From Kitasatospora sp. GAS204B (GTDB taxonomy: Bacteria; Actinomycetota; Actinomycetes; Streptomycetales; Streptomycetaceae), in contig NZ_JARZAG010000002.1 of NCBI RefSeq assembly GCF_029892155.1, positions 310,001 to 374,000 on the forward strand: 64,000 nt of DNA. Direction: 5' to 3'. Positions 35,244 through 42,719 of the stretch are shown here, one piece after another. The notes under the pieces are model-generated. The model made no database searches. It was not told the origin of the DNA and saw nothing but the letters and a program-made list of their open reading frames with translations. The position numbers and the translations under genes are program-made. Position 1 is the stretch's first letter. Every line of letters starts with the position of its first letter.

Positions 35244-35350
35244 GCGTTTCTGCCAGCCCACTGACGTTAGTGGGACGACGGCTGCGGGATGACGTCATCC
35301 CGCTGACGTCAGCGCGACACCGCCGGCCCATTGCCGACGGCCCACGCCCG

Positions 35351-36493
35351 TCAGCCCCCCAGCCGCCGCACCGCCGCCGCGACCCGCTCGTCCGTCGCCG
35401 TGAAGGCGACCCGGACGAACCGCTCGCCGGCCGGCCCGTAGAAGTCCCCGGGCGCCACCAGGATGCCCAGCTCGGCCAGGTGCCGCACGGTCTCCCAGCA
35501 CGGCTCGTCCCGGGTGGCCCACAGGTAGAGGCTGGCCTCGGAGTGCTCGATCCGGAAGCCGTGCCCCTCCAGCGCCGCACGCAGCGCCGCACGCCGCGCC
35601 GCGTACCGGGCCCGCTGCTCCGCCACGTGCGCGTCGTCGCCGAGCGCCGCGATGGTGGCCGCCTGCACGGGCGCCGGCACGATCATGCCGCCGTGCTTGC
35701 GGATCTCCAGCAACTCCCGCACCACCACCGGGTCGCCCGCCACGAAGGAGGCGCGGTAACCGGCCAGGTTGGAACGCTTGGAGAGCGAGTGCACGGCCAG
35801 CAGCCCCTCGTGCGAGCCGCCGCAGACATCGGCGCGCAGCACCGAGACCGGCTCCGCCTCCCAGCCCAGCTCCAGGTAGCACTCGTCACTGACCAGCAGC
35901 ACCCGGTGCTCCCGGGCCCAGGCCACGGTCCGCCGCAACCGATCGGCCGTCAGCACCCGACCGGTCGGGTTGGACGGCGAGTTCAGCCAGAGCAGCCGAA
36001 CCCGCGCGGGGTCCAGCTCCGCGACGTCCTCGTACTCGACCGCTTCGGCGCCGCAGAGCCGGGCGCCGACCTCGTAGGTCGGGTAGGCGAGCCGCGGGTA
36101 GGCCACCTGGTCACCGGGGCCCAGGCCGAGCTGCCCGGGCAGCCAGGCCACCAGCTCCTTGGAGCCGATGGTCGGCAGCACCGCGGTCGGCTCGACCTCG
36201 GCGCCGCAGCGCCGCCGCAGCCAGTCGGCGATCGCCGCGCGCAGCTCCAGCGGCCCCCAGACGGTCGGGTAGCCGGGGGTGTCGGTCGAGGCCGCCAGCG
36301 CCTTCTGGATCAGCTCCGGGACCGGGTCCACCGGCGTGCCCACGGAGAAGTCGCACAGCCCGTCCGGGTGGGCCAGCGCCGTCGCCTTGTAGGGCTCCAG
36401 CTTGTCCCAGGGGAAGACCGGCAACAGATCGGATACGCGGCGCGCCGCCCCCGGGTGACCCGGAAACGGCGCGCGCGGTTCGTTGGTGCTCAC
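35351..36493 (-). CDS. dapC: Succinyldiaminopimelate transaminase
   Basis: 380 residues from GTG 36493, only four bases after the ferredoxin stop, so it is operonic with fdxA. Fold-type I PLP aminotransferase: the Schiff-base lysine is K239 in SLSKRSNLAGYR, with the NSPSNPTG motif at 171-178 and VSDECY at 201-206. It converts N-succinyl-2-amino-6-ketopimelate to N-succinyl-diaminopimelate. Some family members also transaminate prephenate. The fdxA-dapC order is standard in actinobacteria. Confidence 0.92.
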   Translation of the reverse strand: MSTNEPRAPFPGHPGAARRVSDLLPVFPWDKLEPYKATALAHPDGLCDFSVGTPVDPVPELIQKALAASTDTPGYPTVWGPLELRAAIADWLRRRCGAEVEPTAVLPTIGSKELVAWLPGQLGLGPGDQVAYPRLAYPTYEVGARLCGAEAVEYEDVAELDPARVRLLWLNSPSNPTGRVLTADRLRRTVAWAREHRVLLVSDECYLELGWEAEPVSVLRADVCGGSHEGLLAVHSLSKRSNLAGYRASFVAGDPVVVRELLEIRKHGGMIVPAPVQAATIAALGDDAHVAEQRARYAARRAALRAALEGHGFRIEHSEASLYLWATRDEPCWETVRHLAELGILVAPGDFYGPAGERFVRVAFTATDERVAAAVRRLGG

Positions 36494-36497
36494 TGGC

Positions 36498-36827
36498 TCA
36501 GTGCTCGTCCTGGTTCTGCGGCGGCAGGGCGGCGATGAAGGGGTGGTCCCGCTCGATCAGGCCGAGCTTGGAGGCACCACCGGGCGAACCGAGGTCGTCG
36601 AAGAACTCGACGTTCGCCTTGTAGTAGTCCTTCCACTCCTCCGGGGTGTCGTCCTCGTAGAAGATCGCCTCGACGGGGCAGACCGGCTCACAGGCGCCAC
36701 AGTCGACACACTCATCCGGATGGATGTAGAGCGAGCGCTCGCCCTCGTAGATGCAGTCAACCGGGCACTCTTCGATGCACGCCTTGTCCTTGACGTCGAC
36801 ACAAGGCTGCGCGATGACGTAGGTCAC
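36498..36827 (-). CDS. fdxA: Seven-iron ferredoxin
   Basis: 109 residues, ATG start. Eight cysteines follow the [3Fe-4S][4Fe-4S] pattern: C9, C17, C21 (followed by Pro) and C25 in the first half, and C40, C43, C46 and C50 in the second. The C-terminal extension (EEWKDYYKANVEFF) is typical of FdxA/FdxC. It is a soluble low-potential electron carrier. It heads the fdxA-dapC operon and is divergent from the GNAT gene across a 126-bp promoter region. Confidence 0.94.
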   Translation of the reverse strand: MTYVIAQPCVDVKDKACIEECPVDCIYEGERSLYIHPDECVDCGACEPVCPVEAIFYEDDTPEEWKDYYKANVEFFDDLGSPGGASKLGLIERDHPFIAALPPQNQDEH

Positions 36828-36953
36828 GCTGTCGTTCCTCCTCGGTTGGGCCGGTGCCCAAACTATCTTCTTGCGTGCGCGGGTGAGCGCGGCGTCGTCG
36901 ATGCCCGCCCCTAGTATCGCGGGTCAGAGACCACAAATGCACCGGAGGTCAGC

Positions 36954-37997
36954 TTGAGCGGCACCCCGATTCCGGTCGGCGCCAAACCCGAGGTCCGGAT
37001 AGACCCCTCTGACGTGGGACGACGCGTCTCCGTACGGCGGATCGAGGCGGCCGTCGACCCGGCCACCGGGCGGGCGTCGTTCCGCGATGTGATCGGTGTG
37101 CTCACTTCGTGGAACGATCATGAGCTGATCGTAGTCGCCAGGGACCGCTCCGAAACGCGGATTCCGGTCAATCGCTTGGTCGCCGGCAAGGTGGTCCCGC
37201 TCTTCCCCGCCAGGACCGTGCCGCTGCCCGCGGTCGACCCCGTCGAACTGCAGCGGATCGCCGCCCGCGGCTGGCCCGCCGTCGAGCAGCAGCCGCTCGG
37301 CGAGTGGACGCTGCGGGCCTCGGCCGGCTTCACCCGCCGGGCCAACTCGGTGCAGGCGCTCGGCGACCCGGGCCTGCCGCTGCCGCAGGCCCTGGACCGG
37401 GTCCGGGCCTGGTACGCCGAGCGCGCGCTGCCCGCCTGGGTCGAGGTGACCGTGCCCGGCTCGCCGGCCGGACTGACCGAGCAGCTGGACCTGCTCGGCG
37501 CCAGGTACTCCCCCACCCAGGTGCGCACCGCGTCGCCGGCCGCGCTGGTCGAGGCGGGCCGCGGCGGCGCTGCCGACCGGGTGCGACTGTCCCGCGAGGC
37601 GGGCGCCGACTGGCTCTCGGTCTACCGGCGGGCGAGCGGCGATCCGGCCCAGGACCGGGCCGCCCGCCAGGTGCTGCACGGCGGCCCCTCGGTCTGGTTC
37701 GCGACCGTGCCCGACCCGCACGGCCCGGCGCCGCTCGCGATCGGACGGTGCGTCATCGACGGTCCGTGGGCCTGTTTCGGGGCCGTCGAGGTGCGCCCCG
37801 AGGCACGCCGGCAGGGCCTGGCGACGGCCGTGATGGCAGCGCTGGCGGCGCGCGCCGCCGAGGAGGGCGCGCGCGGCGCCTACCTGCAGGTGGAGGCCGA
37901 GAACAGCGGTGCGCTCACGCTCTATGACGGACTCGGCTTCACGACCAGTCACACTTACCACTACGCCTGTCTTCCGCAGGCGTACCCGTCCGCGTAG
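36954..37997 (+). CDS. GNAT-family N-acetyltransferase with N-terminal beta-barrel domain
   Basis: 347 residues from TTG 36954, placed by a CGGAGGTC site six bases upstream. The N-terminal 80 residues form an SH3-like barrel (VGRRVSVRRI ... GVLTSWNDHELIVVARD). The C-terminal half is a GNAT domain with the acetyl-CoA loop EVRPEARRQGLATAVM and the YDGLGFTTSHTYHY ending. The middle part is a weaker GNAT-like repeat. The substrate is unknown. The layout is conserved in streptomycetes beside fdxA. Confidence 0.87.
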   Translation: MSGTPIPVGAKPEVRIDPSDVGRRVSVRRIEAAVDPATGRASFRDVIGVLTSWNDHELIVVARDRSETRIPVNRLVAGKVVPLFPARTVPLPAVDPVELQRIAARGWPAVEQQPLGEWTLRASAGFTRRANSVQALGDPGLPLPQALDRVRAWYAERALPAWVEVTVPGSPAGLTEQLDLLGARYSPTQVRTASPAALVEAGRGGAADRVRLSREAGADWLSVYRRASGDPAQDRAARQVLHGGPSVWFATVPDPHGPAPLAIGRCVIDGPWACFGAVEVRPEARRQGLATAVMAALAARAAEEGARGAYLQVEAENSGALTLYDGLGFTTSHTYHYACLPQAYPSA

Positions 37998-38048
37998 GTT
38001 CCCCGCAGACGCCGTTGCCCAGACGGGCTGACCACAGCCCGGGAACCA

Positions 38049-38984
38049 GTGAGCCCCGTACGCCGAGAGCCGTCACGCACGAAAGCCGCCGCAGCCACCG
38101 TGACCGAGCAGAGCAGAGCCCGTTTCCGCGCCGAGGCCAGGTCCGAGCAGCCCGATCCGGTGCTGCTCTGCCTGTTGGCCGCAGCCGAACACACCCTGGC
38201 CGACTCCGGCTGGCCCCCGGACGACGACCCGCAGCCGCCGCCGACCCTCGAGGCGCTGCTGGCCGCCTGCCACGCGGCGCTGGACCGGCACGCGGCGGCG
38301 GTGCGCCACGCGGTGGCCGAGCGCTGTCCGGCCACCCCCGAGGAGACCGCCGCGCTGCTGGCGGCGGTGCTCGGCGGGCGCGACCGCTTCCACGGGCAGC
38401 CCTCGGACTACCGGCGGCTGGAGTCCTCGTTGCTGCCCGAGGTGCTGCGGCGCCGGCGCGGGCTGCCGATCATGCTGTCCCTGGTCTGGTCGGCGGTGGC
38501 CGCCCGGGCCGGGCTGACCGTGCACGGGATCGCGCTGCCGGGCCACTTCATCGTCGCGGTCGGCGGGCCGGTACCGGACGACGAGTACGTGCTGGCCGAC
38601 CCCTTCCACGGCGGCCGGCTGCTCTCCTCCGAGGATGCCGCCGCGATCGTGATCGCCGCCGGGCACCGCTTCACGCCCGAACTCCTGACACCGGCCCAGC
38701 CGCTGGACGTGACGCTGCGGGTACTGGGCAACATCCGGGCCTGGGCGGGCGAGCGGCCGGAGCAGGCCAGGGTCCAGCTCTGGGCGACCGAGCTGTCCCT
38801 GCTGCTCCCGCGCCACCCGGCCCAGTTGCGCCTGGAGCGGGCTGAACTGCTGGTCCGCACCGGCGACTTCCTCGGCGGCGCGGCCGAAATGGACGACTAC
38901 GCGCGGATCCTGGACGCCTTCGACCCGGAGTCCGCCGCCCGGGTCCGCCGGGACGCCAGGGCGGCCCGGCACCGGCTGAACTGA
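38049..38984 (+). CDS. SirB1-type transglutaminase-like protein
   Basis: 311 residues from GTG 38049; GTG 38100 is an alternative, and neither has a strong site. The transglutaminase-like core-2 (SirB1_N) domain covers about 95-215, with RRRRGLPIMLSLVWSAVAARAGL, the His in ALPGHFIVAV and the Asp in YVLADPFHGG. The nucleophilic Cys of true transglutaminases is not seen in the expected place, so it is probably a non-catalytic or peptide-binding variant. The C-terminus has helical TPR-like repeats (LLLPRHPAQLRLERAELLVRTGDF). Role unknown. Confidence 0.82.
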   Translation: MSPVRREPSRTKAAAATVTEQSRARFRAEARSEQPDPVLLCLLAAAEHTLADSGWPPDDDPQPPPTLEALLAACHAALDRHAAAVRHAVAERCPATPEETAALLAAVLGGRDRFHGQPSDYRRLESSLLPEVLRRRRGLPIMLSLVWSAVAARAGLTVHGIALPGHFIVAVGGPVPDDEYVLADPFHGGRLLSSEDAAAIVIAAGHRFTPELLTPAQPLDVTLRVLGNIRAWAGERPEQARVQLWATELSLLLPRHPAQLRLERAELLVRTGDFLGGAAEMDDYARILDAFDPESAARVRRDARAARHRLN

Positions 38985-39015
38985 GCCCGCCCCCGGATCC
39001 CGTCCTGACCCGCCG

Positions 39016-39645
39016 TCACATCCACCCCTTCGCCGCGGCGATCCGGACCGCCTCGGCGCGGTTGCGGGCCCCGGTCTTCTGGATCGCCATCGAGAGGTAG
39101 TTGCGTACGGTGCCCTCGGACAGGTGCAGCCGGCGGGCGATCTCGGCGTTCACCGCACCGTCCGCGGCCGCCGCCAGGACCTCCAGTTCGCGCCCGGTCA
39201 GCGGGTTGGCCCCCTCGGCCAGCGCGGCCGCCGCCAGCGTCGGGTCGATCACCCGCTCGCCGCGCAGCACCCTGCGCACCGCCTCGGCCAGCTCGGCCGC
39301 CGGCGCGTCCTTGACCAGGAACGCGTCCGCCCCCGACTCCATCGCCTTGCGCAGGTAGCCGGGCCGCCCGAAGGTGGTGGCGATCACCACCCTGGTGCCC
39401 GGGCTGCGCCGCCGCAGTTCGGCCGCCGCCTCGATCCCGGTCATCCCGGGCATCTCGATGTCCAGCACCGCCACCTGCACCCGGTGCGCGAGGACGGCCT
39501 CGACCACCTCGTCCCCGCGCCCCACCTGCGCGACGACGTCGATGTCACCCTCCAGCCCGAGCAGCGCGGCCAGCGCCTCCCGGACCATCCCCTGGTCCTC
39601 GGCGAGCAGTACCCGGATACCGCCCGCGCTCTGATCATCAGTCAT
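39016..39645 (-). CDS. LuxR-type (NarL/DesR) response regulator
   Basis: 209 residues from ATG 39645. The receiver domain (about 10-125) has phospho-acceptor D62 in VLDIEMPG and the conserved Lys in FLVKDAP. The C-terminal LuxR helix-turn-helix (about 148-205) reads NPLTGRELEVL to NAEIARRLHLSEGTVRNYL. It follows the sensor kinase gene by 20 bp and is the last gene of the ABC-kinase-regulator operon. It probably controls that operon, possibly through the inverted repeat at 42693-42706. Confidence 0.92.
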   Translation of the reverse strand: MTDDQSAGGIRVLLAEDQGMVREALAALLGLEGDIDVVAQVGRGDEVVEAVLAHRVQVAVLDIEMPGMTGIEAAAELRRRSPGTRVVIATTFGRPGYLRKAMESGADAFLVKDAPAAELAEAVRRVLRGERVIDPTLAAAALAEGANPLTGRELEVLAAAADGAVNAEIARRLHLSEGTVRNYLSMAIQKTGARNRAEAVRIAAAKGWM

Positions 39646-39665
39646 GCGGCCGACCCTAACGTTGG

Positions 39666-40913
39666 CTAAGTGGTGACCTTGACACCGAGCGGCACCAGTG
39701 CTCGTAGCCGGAAGCCCTTGCCGCCGCGACCGGGCGAGGCCTCCAGCCGGCCGCCGACCAGCGCGAGGCGCTCGTCCAGCCCGGACAGGCCGTTGCCGGG
39801 GGCCGACTTGCCGGGCCCGCGGCCGTTGTCGGTGATCTCCAGGACCACGAACCGGGCGCCGTCGCCGTCCCAGGTCTCGTCCAGGGCCAGGCTGCAGAGG
39901 GTGGCACCGGCGGCGTGCCGGACGATGTTGGTCACCGACTCGCGCAGCACCCAGGCCAGCGTCTCGGCCTCGGCGGCGCCGAGCCCCGGCTGGTCCTCGG
40001 CCAGCTGGGCCGGCGCCACCAGGCCGACCCCCGCGGCGGCCAGCGCGCTGCGCGCGGCGGCCAGTTCGACCGGCAGGGTGGGCTTGCGGTAGCCGCTCAC
40101 CGCACTGCGCACGTCGATCAGCGACTGCCGGGCCACCTGTTCGATCTCGGCCACCTGGGTCCGGGCGGCCTCGCCCTTCTCGGCGTCCATGAACCGCCCG
40201 GCCAGCTCGCTCTTCAGCGTGATCAGCGAGAGCGAGTGCCCGAGCAGATCGTGCAGGTCGCGGGCCATCCGCAGCCGTTCCTCGGCCGCCGCCAGCTGGG
40301 CCGCGGTCTCGCGTGCCTCGCGCAGCTCGCGCATCGCGCCGACCAGCCGTTGCATGCCGGTCATCGCCGCTCCGCTGAGGAAGGTCGGGACCAACAGGCT
40401 GGCCAGCGACCCGCTGCCGGCGCCGGTCGCCAGCCCCTCCACGGCCACCACCGCGGTGGTGACGGCCACTCCCGTGAGCGCGATCCGCAGCGGCAGCACC
40501 GCGCCGACCGCGACCGACAGGTACGGGAACAGGCCCAGCCAGTTGCCGCTCAGGGTGCACCCGGTGATGACCGCGATCGACGCCATCAGCGCCAGAAGCG
40601 GGTAGCTCCCCGGCCAGAGGACGCCTCGCATCGAGCGGAAGAAGACCAGGACCAGGTAACCGCCGAGGAAGATCGCCAGCGCCACCCAGCCGACCACCTG
40701 CACCGGCACGCAGTAGCCGCCGGTCAGCAGGTCCCGCACCGGGTAGTACAGGTAGGCCATCCACAGCAGCATCCAGCAGAGCTTCACCAGCGTCTGCCTG
40801 CGGGTCTCCGGGGTGGAGCCGGGATAGGACGGCGGATGGGAGCGCCGCCGGCCCTCCTGCCCGAGCTGGTCGGGTCGGTGGTCCGAAGGCGCGGCGAGCA
40901 TGCGGGACATCAT
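39666..40913 (-). CDS. DesK-type sensor histidine kinase
   Basis: 415 residues. The start is ATG 40913, overlapping the permease stop by four bases (ATGA). Five to six membrane helices span about 42-185. The dimerisation/phosphoacceptor domain has H221 in RMARDLHDLLGHSLSL (HisKA_3), and the HATPase domain has ESVTNIVRHA and ITDNGRGPG. The membrane sensor lacks a large extracellular domain, so it likely senses an intramembrane signal or the transporter itself. It pairs with the following LuxR regulator. Confidence 0.92.
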   Translation of the reverse strand: MMSRMLAAPSDHRPDQLGQEGRRRSHPPSYPGSTPETRRQTLVKLCWMLLWMAYLYYPVRDLLTGGYCVPVQVVGWVALAIFLGGYLVLVFFRSMRGVLWPGSYPLLALMASIAVITGCTLSGNWLGLFPYLSVAVGAVLPLRIALTGVAVTTAVVAVEGLATGAGSGSLASLLVPTFLSGAAMTGMQRLVGAMRELREARETAAQLAAAEERLRMARDLHDLLGHSLSLITLKSELAGRFMDAEKGEAARTQVAEIEQVARQSLIDVRSAVSGYRKPTLPVELAAARSALAAAGVGLVAPAQLAEDQPGLGAAEAETLAWVLRESVTNIVRHAAGATLCSLALDETWDGDGARFVVLEITDNGRGPGKSAPGNGLSGLDERLALVGGRLEASPGRGGKGFRLRALVPLGVKVTT

Positions 40914-41629
40914 GCCTGCCTGGTGTCCCGGCGGTACAGGACGCCGGCGGCGGCCACGAAGACCACCAGGAAGCCGAGCGTGCCGGCGGCGGCCGTGGTG
41001 TCGAACCCGACGCCGGGCCGGATGAAGGCGGCCAGCTGGTTGTAGAGGTAGACCGGGTTGAACCGGGCGATGCTCTTCAGCGTCCCGGAGACCGGGAACC
41101 AGGTGCCGCCGAAGGCGGACATCAGCATGTAGACGATCATCACGATCGGCTGCACCGCGCTGGGCTCCGCCGCGTAGCCGAGCGCGACTCCGAGCGCCGC
41201 GAAGACGAAGCTGCCCAGCCAGATCGCCGCGACCAGCCCCAGCCACTGCCCGGCCTCCAGCCGCACGCCCTCGGCCGCGCCGAGCGCGAAGACCACCACG
41301 ATGGCCGGCAGCGTGGTCGCCGCGCAGGAGCAGATCTTGGCCACCGCGTAAGCCCGCCCGGGCAGCGCGGTCAGCCGCAACTGGCGCACCCAGCCGCTCT
41401 TGCGCTCCAGCGAGATCCGCTGCGCGCTGCCGGTGAGCACCGCGCCGACCGCGCCGAAGGTGGCCATCGAGACCATGAAGTACGACTTGGCGCTGACCCC
41501 GCCGGGCATGCCGTTGCCGTACGCGCTGACGAAGAAGAAGTACATCAGCGCCGGGTAGAGGACGGTGAAGAACAGGTACCGCCGGTTGCGCAGGGTGCGC
41601 AGGATCTCCAGCTTGATCAGGGTGGTCAT
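40910..41629 (-). CDS. ABC-2 type transporter permease
   Basis: 239 residues from ATG 41629, overlapping the ATPase stop by four bases (ATGA). There are six membrane helices (starting YLFFTVLYPALMYFFFV) and the ABC-2 family layout. It would form the membrane channel of an exporter, probably of a drug, lipid or antimicrobial peptide. Four genes are chained by overlapping or near-overlapping stops and starts, so exporter and two-component system are made together. Confidence 0.9.
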   Translation of the reverse strand: MTTLIKLEILRTLRNRRYLFFTVLYPALMYFFFVSAYGNGMPGGVSAKSYFMVSMATFGAVGAVLTGSAQRISLERKSGWVRQLRLTALPGRAYAVAKICSCAATTLPAIVVVFALGAAEGVRLEAGQWLGLVAAIWLGSFVFAALGVALGYAAEPSAVQPIVMIVYMLMSAFGGTWFPVSGTLKSIARFNPVYLYNQLAAFIRPGVGFDTTAAAGTLGFLVVFVAAAGVLYRRDTRQA

Positions 41630-42591
41630 CGCACGCTCTCCGTCCCGCTGGGGCTCGCGGTCTGCGAGTCCTGCTCGTCCTGTTCTCCGGTGATGGTGAG
41701 GAAGGCCTGCTCCAGGCCGAGGCTGGTGACCTCGAGACCGCGCGGGTAGCAGCCCGTCCGGTAGAGCGCGGCCACCACGGCGTCCGCGTCGGTGGACCGG
41801 ATCCGCACGGTGCGCACCCCGGTGCCCTGGCCGCTGACCTCCAGCGCCACCAGGCCGGGCAGCGCGCGCAACGCGGCCTCCTCGATCAGGCCGTCCGCGT
41901 CGTGCAGTTCGAAGCTGACCCGGCGGGCGCCGGCCTTGGCCTTGATCTCGGCCGAGGAGCCGTCGGCGATCAACCGCCCGCGGTGCAGCACCAGCACCCG
42001 GTCGGCGATCGAGTCGGCCTCCTCCAAGTAGTGGGTGGCGAAGAGGACGGTGCGGCCCTGCTCGGCCTGCCGGCGCATCGCCGACCAGAACTGCTGACGG
42101 ACCGACACGTCCATGCCGGTGGTCGGCTCGTCCAGCACGATCAGGTCGTTCTGGCCGGCGACCGCCAGCGCGAACCTGACCCGCTGCTCCTGACCACCGG
42201 AGAGCTTGTCCACCCGGCGCTCCGCGATCTCCTCGATCCCGGCGTCGCGCAGCACCTCGGCGACCCGGTGGCCGCGCGGGTGGACGTCGCAGGCCAGCTG
42301 GACCAACTCGCGGACCTTGACGTCGGTCATCAGCCCGCCGCTCTGCAGCATCGCGCCGACCCGCCCGGCCTCGATCGCCGCCCGCGGCGCGGCGCCGAAC
42401 AGGGTGACCTGCCCCTGGTCGGGCTCGCGCAGCCCGAGCAGCAGGTCCAGGCTGCTGGACTTGCCCGCCCCGTTGGGACCGAGCAGCGCCACGGTCTGAC
42501 CCGGATACAGCGCCAGGTCGAGGCCGTTCACCGCCCTGACCCGCCCGTAGCTCTTGCTGACCTGCCTGAACGCGGCCACTTCCTCGGCCAT
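41626..42591 (-). CDS. ABC transporter ATP-binding protein (drug/antibiotic exporter type)
   Basis: 321 residues, ATG start. Walker A GPNGAGKS is at 38-45, the Q-loop in AMLQSGGL, the signature LSGGQEQR, Walker B LIVLDEPTTGMD and the H-loop ATHYLEEAD. A C-terminal domain of about 100 residues, as in DrrA/CcmA-type exporters, follows. It energises the adjoining ABC-2 permease. It is the first gene of the four-gene operon, with a 128-bp upstream region carrying an inverted repeat. Confidence 0.93.
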   Translation of the reverse strand: MAEEVAAFRQVSKSYGRVRAVNGLDLALYPGQTVALLGPNGAGKSSSLDLLLGLREPDQGQVTLFGAAPRAAIEAGRVGAMLQSGGLMTDVKVRELVQLACDVHPRGHRVAEVLRDAGIEEIAERRVDKLSGGQEQRVRFALAVAGQNDLIVLDEPTTGMDVSVRQQFWSAMRRQAEQGRTVLFATHYLEEADSIADRVLVLHRGRLIADGSSAEIKAKAGARRVSFELHDADGLIEEAALRALPGLVALEVSGQGTGVRTVRIRSTDADAVVAALYRTGCYPRGLEVTSLGLEQAFLTITGEQDEQDSQTASPSGTESVR

Positions 42592-42692
42592 GGCGCCTCC
42601 CCGTCCCGTCGTCCGCTTCGGATCCGTGCTGACCCGACCAGGATTCCCGCTGACGGGGTGGGGGCGGCAGTGCGCACCGTCGCGTCCTGCGT

Positions 42693-42706
42693 ATGACGGA
42701 TGTCAT
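42693..42706. promoter_or_regulatory. Candidate operator: ATGAC-GGAT-GTCAT inverted repeat
   Basis: A 5-4-5 perfect dyad lies 101 bases upstream of the ATG of the ABC-exporter operon and between it and the preceding peptidase gene. Its size suits a LuxR/NarL-type response-regulator dimer, making the operon's own regulator the natural candidate. This is inference. Confidence 0.45.
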
Positions 42707-42719
42707 GCCGCCCCCACAC